Assembly: GCA_963693315.1 (NCBI GenBank) | Contig: OY856188.1 | Location: 247,455,666-247,519,665, forward strand | Source of the DNA: Diogma glabrata | Lineage: Eukaryota > Arthropoda > Insecta > Diptera > Cylindrotomidae | DNA length: 64,000 nucleotides | Direction: 5' to 3' | Shown: positions 42,886-55,356 of the stretch, in pieces | How the letters are laid out: each line of letters starts with the position of its first letter | Position numbering within the stretch: the stretch's first letter is position 1 | The notes under the pieces: generated by a model | Databases searched by the model: none | What the model saw: the letters and a program-made list of their open reading frames with translations, nothing else | Told to the model about the DNA's origin: nothing | Translations under genes and position numbers: made by a program

Positions 42886-45800
42886 CAGATAACACCAAGG
42901 TGTAAACTTTGGTGATATTGTTTTTGTAGGGACTTGTGTTTTTAATTTTGAAGCGAGACGTTTATTAACTAAATAGTTAGTTTAAATAGTTAGCTTCTTT
43001 TGGTAAAATTTAGATTCGTATTTTTAATTTCGGTTGCGTTTTTTTTGTTGATACTTTGTTGTTTCTTTTGTTCATATAAATATAGTAACGAAATCACTGT
43101 AAAGTGATTTCTTTTGTTCAGAAAAATATAGTAACAAAATCAATTAACAAAATCTAGTGGGAGTTACAGGGAGTTAATATCAAAAATTATAATTTCTAAA
43201 AATTATTATAAAACAAAAACAAAAACATAATAAAATATTAATTGCGATAAGTGCTGCGTGTTTTCTTTATTGCTGTTTTCCCTGAGAAATATGTTACCGA
43301 AGGAATAGGTAAGTTACTGTTACCTTCTGTAACATAAAAAGCCCAATGTCTAACTAATTTCGTTTTTGAGTGTAAAGAGAGAATGATTTCGCGGTACAGC
43401 GATTCGGTGTTAATTTCGAGCCCTACCATGTTCATATTTAAATAATTTCTGCTCTTCTAGGACCCTCTGGTTGCCGGACACACCCACGACCATCTTTTCC
43501 CTGAAACTCCAGCCTCGCGATGAGCAGGTCCGGCTTTTCCAATCAGAGGGACAAAAATAAGATTCGTTAATCCCAGGACATCCAGTTTCCTCGTTCGAGG
43601 AAGCAGGATGGCTTCAGGATTTCGTTTCAAATTGTTTTCACGAAAAATTTTTCGTTTCATTTACGTTAGCAATTGAAGTTTAGTTATTCCAAATAGAATT
43701 CAAATGCCTTAGAAATTATCCCGACGTTGTTTCTAAAAATTGTGTTGTTGTTGTATTCGGAATATATAAGCAAGAAATCTTTCGCGCCACAAACAGATTG
43801 TTTAACAGAAGATAAAAGAAAATTGAAAATAAAATGTCGTCATGCAAGAAAATGTCTAAGCTTACTACTTTAATCAATGTATAAGCTACTCTAGTACGAT
43901 TAGTCTTTTATACAACATTCGCAAAATAATTTATAATTTAAAATGTCTGTTTTTCTATTAGTGTACTCCCCGTGAAGTGATTATCATACATGAATTATAT
44001 TTCTTGTTATTTTAATACCCATGTTTGATGACGATGACTTAAATGGTTTTAGTTTTGTTGTAATTATTTTTTGAAATTTTATGTAGGTGCGGTGAATAGA
44101 GGTTGCATACAATTCTGATTTGCATTTCGTTGCAACTCTGTGATTTTTTGACTCTTCAACTCGTTTTCATGTAGGAAAACTCAAGGAAGCTGAAATAAGT
44201 GAGACTTTACAAGCTTTCAATCAGCATTATTTTGAAATATATAAAGTTTCAAAACGTGAAGCTTTTGACTCCATATACCACTGGTATAGACGTAGATCTC
44301 TATCGAAATATCGTGATTGATAACGTGAATATAATTTAATTTTCCGTTACAACAAACTCATCATCATATTTCAAGTATTATATTATAACCATAAATTAAA
44401 TAAATAAATATAATCAAAAAGGCCACACATATCTAAACAACTAGACCAGCTAATTTCTATCGCAATATGCCAATAAAATAATTAAATATTTTCTTCATTC
44501 ATTATCTTTACGATAAATAAGTGTGCCAATTTCAATAATGTTAAATAAAAACACAATTAAAAATCATAAAACTAAACTCGTATACATGTGCATAACATGT
44601 ATGTAAATATCCGTGTACTGGTTAATTATAAAAACCGCAATAACTTACTGTTTTATTTTGTTTCTTTTTATGTTACTGAAAAAGACAGCATGTCTTTTTT
44701 TATTTTAATAATACCACGAAAAGAAAAGATATATTACATGAAGTGCACTCGGTACGAGTTGATATTGTTTTTTTTTAATTCAACATTGATGATTTATTTA
44801 AATCTTAAGATAAAGAATAAAATTTGATTTCTTATAATTAAAACGTAAATGCTGGTTAAAATGTGCGTTAATGTTAAATAATTAATTATGAAAATGTTCG
44901 TTTGGTATTCAAGATATGTTTAATAATTCGTTATATTATTCTGAGTTTTGATGAAATTTGTTTCTTCCACTGTAATTTAATTTAATTTTTCATTTACTAT
45001 AGTTTTTTTTATTATACCCGTAAATTTGAGATCATTAATTTAATTTATGAATATTATGTATTCACATTAATGTAAAATGTATTCACTAGGGGCATTTTAA
45101 CACATTTTAAAAGAAACTTGGAATTAAAGAGTTTGTAATCTGTATCTTTATTGCATACGATAAATATTGTCTATTTTAAAAACAAGTTAAATATATTTTA
45201 ACGGCCAACAGAGAGAGGACTAAAATAGCCGCAAAGCGACAAACCATCTAAATGAATCTGGATTCAAAGCTACAAATCATTATTATATATTTAAAAAATT
45301 GACCAACAATTTAGTGATCGAGCATTTTTTAGTGAGTTAAAATTCTCCGTTATATGGCAGACAATACCGCCCACTCATCTTCAGCTGCACTTATTTATAT
45401 GAAATATTAATAATTCCACAACCGTTGCAGTTGCAGTTAAGCGTTAACGTTATATTTACGTTAAAGGGATTGTTCCAAAGTATAAGTCAAAAAATCTGGA
45501 ATAACCACGAACTCAGTCTCCAACTGCACGGCACGGCCGCAATATATTCAAGCTATGTGAAAAAAAACGGCTGTGCAACGTCTGAAATAGATGAAGCTGA
45601 TTCACTCAGAAAAATCAATGAACACTAAGATAATTAATTATATTTCATGTCATTCAAAAAACTACATTTATGTGATAAATGTTTCTAGACAACAAAATAT
45701 TTACCATTATATGTTTCTCAACAAAATTTCGATAAACAGATGTATGAAAATGAATTTTTGACACACTTGCAATTTAGTGATCGACCACAAAAGTGGTCCC

Positions 45801-46680
45801 GGTTTGAGAAATAATTTTTGCCGAGCATAACGGCCGACCGCTAAACAGACAAACACTTCTTTTTTCTTTTTTAAACTTGGGGGAGGAGGTTAAGAATTTG
45901 ATTTGTTTCAGAAGAATCAAATACTTAAGTCTTTCCAGGCCGAAAAATGACAGTTTGATTACTTCAAACAACCCATTTAGAAAGTTCGGTATCATGGTAT
46001 CAAGGGTCGGGGTATCATCAAGAATCGGTTAAATTAAGGCTATCAAAAATGACCAAGATTCTTAATCGAACCTAAAAATAATGAAGAGATGCAGATATTT
46101 CGAACCTCCTGTAATTTCTTATTAACATTGTAATAATTCTAAAGCTTTACCAAAGACTGTATTGTTTAAAATGAGCCCCAGAAAACCAAAATACGAATAA
46201 CAGTCTACTGATAAAAGCCTGAATATGCCAATTTACGTTATACTCCATCATTGAAAAAAAAAAAATCTCATATGAAAACTGACGTACGCTTTGACAGTTA
46301 TGATATTAAAAAAAATTTGAGATCATGCACTTCTATTGCACTTGACCTTTGAAGATTGGAAATTTTCAACATCGAACGAGAGCCCAAGTTTGTCAAGACT
46401 GTTTTTGTAACGGATTAATAATCTAAACATTTTTCTTCCACAACGAAAGTAACATACCAAAACGATTTTTAAAATATTTTGGTGTATTTGAAAATGTTCC
46501 TTAAAACAAAAACAAAACAAGTCGAACAGATTAGATAGTGGCAAAAAGAGTAGTATATGTCGGGCTTATTAACTTTTGCGAGCCCAACAACGTTTCTGTT
46601 CTCTTACAGTTGGTGTGTGTATGTTTTGGGCATTCTTAGTACTTAAAAGTCAGCATTAGTTTTCTAGGATCCACTGTCTT
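42886..46680. other. mostly unassigned AT-rich DNA
   Basis: No gene recognised over 3.8 kb apart from the partial E copy at about 45720-45975. A GC-richer island at about 43460-43640 (with CGGACACACCCACGACC) has an open minus frame without family features. A TATATAAG box follows near 43766. Together they may be a retroelement leader or LTR, but there is no support beyond composition. Confidence 0.45.
45720..45975 (+). repeat. composite repeat E, partial diverged copy
   Basis: It carries TTTGACACACTTGCAAT, the GC-rich CGGCCGACCG block and the closing AATACTTAAGTCTTTCCAGG block, in E order, but is short and diverged. Confidence 0.5.
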
Positions 46681-47197
46681 CTTATAAATGATTTTTTATT
46701 CGCCTATATATTAAAGTGTTACTTTATTACTGTGATTTGAGGCTTTAAAGTATCACTTTTCAGCTATTTATTTTGTCGTCATAGCTACGTCCAAAAAAGT
46801 TAAAAGCATTTGTATTTGTTTAAATTCTATGAAAAATAAATTTTTTTATCAAAGCAACCCGCAAATTCAAAATTTCATTATCCAATTAAAATAGTTGTTA
46901 TCATTTGTTGTCATAGAATTTGGAAAAAATAATAAATATTTTTTCTAAGGTTACTTGTTCCACATATTTTGATTTTAAAATTTATGAAAATTTGTAATTT
47001 TAATTTAGAATAAACAACTTTTCTTAAAATATTTTGCTTGCGGCGAATAAAAAATAGTATATGATGCACGGACGTAAGCTATTTTGGACTTAATGTGGGT
47101 GCAAATCTCGGCTAGCGCCTCGATTTGCAAACTCCACATCCATCCAAAATCTTTAGCTTTACGTCCTAGCATCATAATGTACTATTATACAGCAACT
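46681..47197 (+). repeat. repeat F, copy 3 (full, with hairpin)
   Basis: The longest F copy, ~515 bp. It ends in an imperfect hairpin (47053-47186) with outer arms GATGCACGGACGTAAGC and, inverted, GATGCTAGGACGTAAAGC, and inner arms ATGTGGGTGCAAATC and, inverted, ATGTGGAGTTTGCAAATC. The body includes TTTGCTTGCGGCGAATAAAA. No coding capacity. Confidence 0.8.
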
Positions 47198-48103
47198 ATT
47201 CAAGACTATTTATAAAAAGATCTTTAGCAGTTTTAACGTCAAACTTTGTTTCAGGGTCACCCTGAACACCCAAGGTCAGGTTCTTTTAAAACATTGTAAA
47301 AAAAGTAACACAGGTGGCGCCAGCTGTATTCAGCTAAAGCAAAAAATTCATATTGTTTTTAAATTTCTAGAAAGTGATACAAATTATGGCAGGGAAAAAT
47401 AAATATTATTTTGCAAAGAGGTCTAGTGTGCTGTGTCTTCAACCCAAAATAAATTTATTTCTCCATAACACAAAGTGGATAAAGACTTTTTATGCTGTAT
47501 AATTTGTACTCACCAAATGATGTTACACCCAAAATATTTGACCATTCACGCCAACAATAGGTCACCCATTTTAATAATCGACAACATGAATTTACTAATT
47601 TGATGAACGGTAAAAGAATGTCGTTTAGGACACAATCATATTGATGGCCAGTTATGGCCGGTCATTGTTGGCCAACTAGAAAAAAATAATATTAGCTACA
47701 GACTTTTAATTTCCAAAAAATATATATTAGAATCATGTTTAGCATTTAGCCTACAAAAAATTCTCCCAAAATTCCAGCTTCCTAGAGCAAATTTATGAAC
47801 GGCTCATTCTGATTTTGTTTCCTATATAATTAATATGGGGAAGACTACGTTTTGCCAAAAAATGAATAGCTAAATTTTATGATCTGTTAAACGAGGTAGG
47901 CGTCTGTCTATAGCCTATAAGTTGTAAAAAGAAACAGTAGCGAAGCATAGCACTATAATCATTATATTGCCTACAATTCATACGCATCAAATGGGCGTTA
48001 TGTGCAAAACAAAGTTACATGAAAATCATATTAAAACAATAATTGGGTGCGCTTAAAATTCAGATGCACTATCATCGCATAAAATCTTGTAGGGATTAAT
48101 ATA
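47198..48103. other. unassigned AT-rich stretch
   Basis: About 900 bp between repeat F and the gypsy 5' LTR with no recognised gene or repeat. Confidence 0.5.
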
Positions 48104-48260
48104 TTTTAATTTAAATAATTAATCGCTACAAACGATCACTTTTCGTAGTCGTGGCACAAACCACCAGAACATTAAAAAGCTGCATCTTGTTTCACTATTC
48201 AGCACGATAAATTAATTAACTTATGTACGCAAATTCCACTATCGAAAATCGAGTTTAGTT
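48104..48260 (+). repeat. gypsy 5' LTR
   Basis: 157 bp matching 51804-51967, including CACAAACC, AACATTAAAAAGC, CATCTTGTTTCACTA and the closing TTCCACTATCGAAAATC block. It lacks obvious TG...CA ends. Confidence 0.75.
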
Positions 48261-48411
48261 GGTTAAGATAAGTATATTAATTTTTTTTTTAAATAAGCAA
48301 AATTCATTATTTCTTTCTTTTTTTTTGTAAATATGAGACCATGAAGGCAGCATTTCTACACCGATTAGCACCTTTCAGCGTCTAGAAGCCATACTCAGTA
48401 GCCAAAATTTT

Positions 48412-48642
48412 TTGGTACAACGACCGTCTGAGGTACTAAAACGGATAAAAAAACTGACCGAGATCAATTTCAAGGATACAATCATTCGTTCCCTCTGGAT
48501 TGGGAATATGCCTAAAATTATCAGAATCGCTTATGCAGCGCAATCAGAATCAATGACGACAGAGGTTATGTCCAAGACTGTGGTCAAAATGTACGAAATC
48601 ATGTCAGTCAACACATTAAGAGTTTCGATCAGTGCAATCTGA
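48412..48642 (+). pseudogene. gypsy gag fragment
   Basis: The frame holds VQRPSEVLKRIKKLTEINFK and IIRSLWIGNMPKIIRIAYAA. 'PsxLLrxxkxL...vlrxLWlxxLP' is the usual gag signature in this group of gypsy elements. The upstream TFQRLEAILSSQNF in the same region fits as well. Zinc knuckles were not found. Confidence 0.65.
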
Positions 48643-48960
48643 CAGACTAATTTCAAACTAAGTTCCAGAGTGGGTACTTACAACAAACGGGTACCCCACT
48701 CAAACTGTGAAAAGGCGTCTGGAACGGAAAGAGAGAGCACTGGTAAAACTAGCGTAGATCCAGGACACAGTTTCGTTCCTCAAGCTCCAATAAACGTGGA
48801 AGGACACCATCTCGCTTCCTCACAAGATCAGGATCCCGGCACCGTTCAACAACTAATCAATCTGGTGTATTTTACTAACACCAGACTTCCGGAGCTTTAG
48901 CACGAAAATGTACAACGCCTTGCATTTACGGTCAGTCGACATCACAAACTGTCTCGCTGA

Positions 48961-49239
48961 TTGATGATAAAAACAACGCCCATACGCGACAGACTCAGCA
49001 ATCTGTTGTTTTTCGTCGACACAACAGCAGACCGTTCGGTGCTTTTAGTCACAAACTGTCCATTAACCACTCATAGTCAAAAATTCACGAATCTCGTCTT
49101 ATCAGCTGCCAACGGCTCGATAATCAATATCTACGGAACAAAGCTCCTACAGATAGATATCGGCCTAAAACGAACATTGACATACCTTTTCATAATAGCA
49201 AATCATCCCATCATTGACGCTGATTGCTTGCCGCAATAG
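48961..49239 (+). pseudogene. gypsy aspartic protease
   Basis: The frame reads LLFFVDTTADRSVLLV, where the catalytic D-T-G is D-T-T, then AANGSIINIYGTKLLQIDIG and [14 protein letters not shown] (family 'PIIGADFL'). A single domain of ordinary size. The changed active-site Gly implies it is non-functional. Confidence 0.75.
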
Positions 49240-49439
49240 TGAAGGTTAGCATACCAACTCCCATTCATTTCATGATTAACAACGATTATGGTCTGCCACA
49301 AAAGAAGTCTCCTTCCCTAACAGCAGAACCAAGCTATAATTTACCAGTCCGACACAATGTGGTACATCGCATCGTCCCCACAGGCCACTTCCCAGTGTAT
49401 CATATCCCACAAAAAGTATATCCAATACGACAAAAGAAA

Positions 49440-50210
49440 TTCACAGAATTTCAGCATATCGAATTAGAATTATTTCTCGTCTATCGTCCTCTTCGCTTCG
49501 GTCTCATGTCCTCTTCACATGGTCAAGTTACGAGACCAAGACTGCAGCCATTTGGGGATTATCGTAGGTTAAACGCGGTCACAATACCCGATCGTTACCC
49601 GATACCCCACATTCAGAACTTCTCCATGGACTTACATCGATGTAACATTTTCTCAAAAATTGATCTCGTTAGAGCATATCATCTCATTCCAGTAGCGACA
49701 ACTTCTTTTTGGCCTCTTTTAAATCACTTGAATGCCATTTGGTCCACGCAATGCCGCACAAATGTTCCAGCGTTTTATCAACTCGATCGTACAAGATCTT
49801 TATTTTTTGTTTCTACATAGATGACATATAGTCGCCCCAGTAGACGACGAACAACACAAACTTTACTTGGAAAATGTTTTCCAAAAATTATTCGAGTTTG
49901 GCGTCCACTTAAAGATTTCGAAATGCATTTTCAGGGCTAGCATTCTGGACTTCCTGCGTCACAATAGAACTCATAATGGTATTCTGCCTTCAAACGAAAA
50001 AATCAATACAATTACGGATTTTCCAGCACCAACAGACATCAAACAAAGTCAGCAATTCGTCGGTATGGTAAACTACTACCACCGATTTAAACCAAATCTT
50101 GCTGAAACACTTTCGCCGATTAATACTCACTTGACCGCTTTACTCAGAAAGCCCAAGACGACAAAAAATTTTACTTGGACTGAAGAATCCAAACTGGGAA
50201 GATGAAAACG
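49440..50210 (+). pseudogene. gypsy reverse transcriptase
   Basis: [20 protein letters not shown] is followed by [20 protein letters not shown] and [15 protein letters not shown] (first catalytic Asp). The active-site box FYIDDI lies near 49811-49828 in another frame and is followed at once by a stop. KLYLENVFQKLFEFGVHLKI, TITDFPAPTDIKQSQQFVGM and VNYYHRFKPNLAETLSPIN are the connection region, leading to TKNFTWTEES before RNase H. Confidence 0.8.
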
Positions 50211-51800
50211 GAATTGGGCACTTTAACTTTGTTAGTGCATCCTATGAATGATTCACAATTCAGTATCACAACGGATGCATCAAATATTGCAGTCGGAGCA
50301 GTATTACAACAAAGAAACAATAATTGTTAGGAACCACTGACATTTTTGTCAATGAAACCCTCTGACGCTGAAATAAAATAATCCGCTTTCAATCAAGAGT
50401 TACTCGCAATTTATCTATCTATAAGACACTTCAGATGTTTTGTCGAGGGTCGGGAGTTAACAAGCCTCTGATACGGGAGATTCAGTCTAAAACTGAACGA
50501 AATTCACGACAATCCCGACATTTAGATTTTATTAGTCAATTTAGAATCGATAACACGGTCGCGGATGCACTATTATGAACGATATACAATGAAACGGCAT
50601 CAGTCGAGACTCCCTTCGACTACGAAACCATCATCAAAGCACAAAAAGCAGACATAGAACTACAGAATTCGTTCATAGATTCATTCGTCCATTCGTCTTC
50701 AGAACAATCGTCTGTGCATCGCAAAACCATTATGTCACACGATTTTTAACTCATTACACAATTTGTCACATCCCGAAATTCGGGCTACACGTAAATTGAT
50801 TACAGCTCGATATTTTTGGCTCAGTATAAACAAAGATATCAGTCATTGGTCTGCACCTGTTTTATCTTGCAATTGCCAAAGATCAAGAGTTCATAGACAT
50901 ACGAAATCTCCAATAGGACAATTCGATATTTCACAAAGTCAAGTTGAACAAATCCATAATCCGTATAGATATTGTAGGACCACTTCCTCCATCTAATGGA
51001 TTCTCATATGATTTAACCTGTTTTGATCGTTTCACTCGATGACCAGAAGCATACTGCATGACAGACATGTCTGCAGTCACCATTGCTATGACATTAGTCA
51101 ACAACTACGTATCACGATTTGGTATTCCAGCGCATTTCACGACAGATCAAGGAACACAATGCGAGTATAAGCTTTTTTCCGAATTGATAAAGTTTTTAGG
51201 TTCACATCGGATACGGTAAACGTCATACCATCCGCAAGCGAATAGAATGATGGAACGGTTCCATCACCAGCTTAAAGCTGCACTTATCTATGGCCAGAAG
51301 CAATACTATACTCTGAGCTCCAGAAACACCTATAATTCTTCTAGTTATTCGAGCTACACAGTGTAAGAAGATATGAAGTGCTCACCAGTAGAACTAGTCT
51401 ACAGACAAACATTGAAACTGCCCGGCGAATTCTTCGTAGAAAATTCTCTTTCACAGTTGCCAACTCACGATACGGTCATCGATCGATTACGTAACACAAT
51501 GCACAATTTGATTCCTATAGCGACTCGACAAAACAAACAAAGCGACATTTTTGTCCTAAAATCGTTACACAACTAACGTATTCGTACCAGTAGACAAAGT
51601 ACGAAGTGGACTACAAGCACCGTATGAAGATCCTTACAAAATCATTCAACGCCTTCGCAAAAAGGTTGTCCTTTCGATCAAAGGCAAACCACAATTAATC
51701 TTCATCGACAGATTAAAACCACCGAATGGTATCTTGTGTTCAGTTGAACGTTCACCAGCATTGCCAACACACAAAACTGTCCATTTCAGTAGTTAGGACA
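50211..51800 (+). pseudogene. gypsy RNase H and integrase
   Basis: RNase H starts FSITTDASNIAVGAVLQQ (about 50250). Integrase is spread over frames: LITARYFWLSINKDISHW and the CQRSRVHRHTK zinc-finger tail (about 50795-50910), DIVGPLPPSNGFSYDLTCF (first Asp, about 50970), HFTTDQGTQCE (second Asp, about 51140) and HPQANRMMERFHHQLKAA (Glu, about 51230). The C-terminal part has PVELVYRQTLKLPGEFF and IDRLKPPNGILCS. All three catalytic positions are recognisable despite the breaks. Confidence 0.8.
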
Positions 51801-51803
51801 AGG

Positions 51804-51967
51804 TTTTAATTTAAATAATGTATCGCTACAAATTACAAACGATCACTTAACGTACTTGTGACACAAACCGTAAGAACATTAAAAAGCTTCATCTTGTTTC
51901 ACTAGTCAACACGATAAATTAATTGATTTATGTACACAAATTCCACTATCGAAAATCAAATTTAGTT
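51804..51967 (+). repeat. gypsy 3' LTR
   Basis: 164 bp matching the 5' LTR. GTTAGGACAAGG just before it may be a degenerate polypurine tract. Confidence 0.75.
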
Positions 51968-52009
51968 CAATGGAATGTACTTTCAATTTTCTACCCGAGC
52001 AGAAATTTG

Positions 52010-52200
52010 TCAGGGCTCAAGTGAGGTCCTAATCAGGTTTGCCCTAGTCCGGATCAGGCATTGGTAGGGCAGCCTGATTGGGTCCCTGATCATGAGTGTA
52101 ACGCCTTTGCCTTATCAGGTCCTGATTGGGATTACTGGATCAGTCCCTGATTGGAATAATCGGATCAGGTGCTGATTGGGATATCCGGACCAGACCGCGT
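52010..52200. repeat. CCTGAT/ATCAGG motif cluster, left
   Basis: About ten copies of ATCAGG or CCTGAT, several as GGTCCTGATTGGGAT-like units spaced ~30 bp apart. A similar but looser cluster lies at 56890-57010. Confidence 0.7.
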
Positions 52201-52253
52201 ATATTTATATATTTAATATATATTTATATATTATATACATAAATTAATAAAAT

Positions 52254-52495
52254 TAAAATAAAAAATGTCAGACAAGTGCGAATAAAATTCGCTGGCCAAG
52301 GGTTCCGTGAATGTAAAAGAACACAATAACAAAAATAAATGACATACAGTTGTGTTATAAAGTCTTTATATCGCCAGAATATGGAAGCATAATAGAATAA
52401 ATGTTTAATCGTAGACGTCAACAGTAAATGTCAATACATCTACATTGATCAAAAATGAGACAAAAATTGTTACTTGAGGTTAAATTTTATCCATA
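52254..52495 (-). repeat. dispersed repeat T, copy 2
   Basis: Inverted copy of 42625-42885 with the same CACGGAACCCTTGGCCAGCG-type block. Confidence 0.75.
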
Positions 52496-52969
52496 GCTGA
52501 GCAATTTCACGTCACCGCAACATCGATGTTCCCGACCCCTTTGATTTCGATGAAATTTCATACACAGATAGCCAATGACAAAATAAAAATACAATTTCTT
52601 TCGAAAAATAAAATTTCGCTCTGGGGATGATACAGGGTGGTGGCAAAGTTTTACGGGTTGGCGAAACATTAGTATCTTTGGTGACTAATTACCTACGATT
52701 GACTAAACCAATTTAAGTCATTTATAACTCATTAGGAAGGCAATTGATAGACCTTTTAAAAGAAATTATTTAAAATTTTGTAGTAAATTTTTAAAACTGT
52801 GTTAAACTTAAATAATGCTTTCAAAGATGGCGCTGTTGAGGGTACCCTCACTTTTACCAGATTTTTTTCCCAGAAAAAAATGTTTAATTAATTGTCAATC
52901 TAAAACGAAAGTTTCCTAATGGCAAGATTTGGGGGTGTGGATTAGGGTGGCCCTTAAAAAAAAATTTAT

Positions 52970-53740
52970 TTTTTGTACGGCACCCTCCGATTTCGTGTCA
53001 ATGCCCCTAAAAATATTATTTGCAAAATTTGAAATCAATCGATCAATTCTAAGGCGTGCCCCCGGCCACTTAAAGTTGAGAGGCTTTGTTCTGAACCTTA
53101 AACAAACACTTTTTAATTTTTTGTACGGCACGCTTCTATTTCATGTCAATACCCATAAAAATATTATTGGCAAAATTTGGAATCAATTGTTCAATTCTAA
53201 GGGGTGCCTCCGGTCACTTAAAGTTGAGAGGTTTTGGTTTGAGCCTAAAAAAAACTAAAAATAATTGTACGACACCCTCCTATTTCGTGTCAATACCCAT
53301 ATAAATATTATTTGCAAAATTTGAAATCAATCGTTCAATTCTAAGGCGTTGCCCCACCCACTTAAAGTGCCACTAAAATTTCAAGTGCCCGGGGGCACGG
53401 CATAAAATTGAACGATTGATTTTAAATTTTGCAAATAATATTTTTATTAGTATTGACATGAAATGGGAGGTTGTCGTACAAAAAATTTCGATTTTTTTTT
53501 CAGGCTCAGAACAAAACTTCTCAATTTTAAGTGGCCGGGGGCACCCCTTAGAATTGAACAATTAATTTCAAATTTTGCACATAATATTTTTATGGGTATT
53601 GACACGAAATGGGAGGTTGTCGTACAAAAAATTTTAAATTTTTTTTAAGGTTCAGAACACAGCCTCTCAACTTTAAGTGGCCGAAGACATGCATTAGAAT
53701 TGATCGATTGATTTCAAATTTTACAAATAATATTTGTAAC
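52970..53740. repeat. palindromic tandem array, ~146-bp units
   Basis: Three direct units start at about 52973, 53121 and 53265 (each near TTGTACGGCACCCT or a variant). After a turn point near 53365-53390 about two and a half units run in the opposite direction. Each unit has ATTTCGTGTCAATACCCAT, AATATTATTTGCAAAATTTG and CCACTTAAAGTTGAGAGG blocks. A stray partial unit lies at about 54885-54960. Short ORFs across it come from the repeat and not from genes. Confidence 0.85.
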
Positions 53741-55356
53741 GTCGGCTTTATGCTAATTAACATGATAAAACCAATCCCTATTCTTGATCTGACTCAAACA
53801 CAATTAACGTTTCATTTTCATTTTTTCCATTACAATAGTTAAATTTTTCTCTTAACACAGACCAGCTTCAATTCGTACATTAACATAAATATAAGAACGC
53901 ACTCGTTTTTTTTGGTTTGTTCAGTTGCTTGACTTTCTTTTAAAGAAAAAATAAAAAAACGTCAAAAAGAAAATCACATTTTTCCAATTTTGGATTTTTA
54001 GATTCATTCTGATTTTGGTTCTGATAAGAAAATGTTTGATTGAATTTGTGAACAAAATCTGTTTTTAAATTAATTTGTTAATTACTTTGAATTGGTTAAG
54101 TTGTTATTACAAATAAATACTAATTCCATTTTTGGTTCTTCAAACAAAATGTTTAATTCAGTTTTTTTTAAAGAATTCCGATTTTGTTATTAAAGAAGAA
54201 AACAATTCAGCTTTGTGTCAATAACGACACAAATATTTTTATACTAAAAATAAGAAATAAACATAATCTTATATTGTTGTTAAAGTTTGTTCTAAACATC
54301 TTTATGTTCAGTAAAAATAAATAAGTTCATTGATAATTACATCAAATTTTTGTAATGCTATGCTTAACCACACAAAAAAAATGTTCTATGAAGTTTTGAA
54401 TGGTGTGTTTCAAATTATATGTGCCTGGAAACGAAAATGAAATAATAAAGTGATACATATCATAAATTACGTTTGATTTATTTTAAACATGAAGATCAAA
54501 TGCCTGTAGTACACACAAATGAACATTTCAATATATTTATCAATAATTTGCTGAGAAATTGTAAACAAGCTATAAAACTATTTAAGGAAGGGAATTAAAA
54601 GCTAACATCAGATGCTGCTGAATTTTCTTTTGCAATTAAATTTTGGGAAATAGGACATCATACTGGAAGTGTTCACCAATCAACAGTTTTTTTAGTTCAA
54701 GGTATTTTAAATTATAGATATATTAATTTTTGTTTTTTCTTTCCTTTGGAATGTCCGGCTAATGTTATAAAAATTTAAGGGATTCCCAAATCCTTGTGTT
54801 CGTCTGGGGATAACGTTATCCCGCAGCAATTTTATTTGTATTATCAAAAGTCTCAATACGTGGCTCCGTATCAGGGCCTATCTAAATATATTTTTATGGG
54901 CATTAACACGAAAAAGGGGGGACGGGGGGATGCCACAAACTGTACAATGGAAAAAAAATTCTAGAGTAACCCTAGTAGACACTTTTACATAATTGACTTT
55001 TTCTCTCATTCTCTACTTGACCGAAATTAATTATAAATGCATGAAATAATCAAGTACCATAATATAACCTATTCATGATAATATCTGTCATAAAATGAGA
55101 GCACAGTAAAGCGTATGTGAATAACTAAAATAATTTTTAAAGAAAAACAGGTAGAAATGGAAGAAAAAGTCAATTGCGTAAAAAGAATCCACACCCTCTA
55201 ATACTGAACTTGTATCCTTAAAATAATTAAGTTTCTATAAAACAAGAAAGCGGGAGATTTTAGTTAAATAGGCGTTGTTTAAAAAAAAAATGAAAAAACG
55301 GAAATTAAAAATTTGTAAGAATTTGATTTTCAAAACGAGAAATCATGCCATGCCAA
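53741..55356. other. unassigned AT-rich DNA between palindromes
   Basis: No gene recognised. A partial 146-bp-array unit occurs near 54885-54960. Confidence 0.5.

Larger units (their letters stand above)
48104..51967 (+). mobile_element. Ty3/gypsy retrotransposon, decayed but with both LTRs
   Basis: LTRs of 157 and 164 bp flank a ~3.5-kb interior holding gag, protease, RT, RNase H and integrase in Ty3/gypsy order. LTRs differ by many substitutions and a ~7-bp indel, and the interior has many stops and frameshifts, so it is old. The gag and protease style recalls the CsRn1 group; that is only a guess. No clear target duplication or primer site was found. Confidence 0.85.

Noticed and set aside
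43457..43660. 67-aa minus frame in a GC-rich island
   Set aside because: No family motif. Composition alone does not make it a gene.
52916..53842. ORFs of 60-110 aa with similar sequences (LKFRGFxLNLK-type)
   Set aside because: They arise from the ~146-bp repeat units read in both directions.
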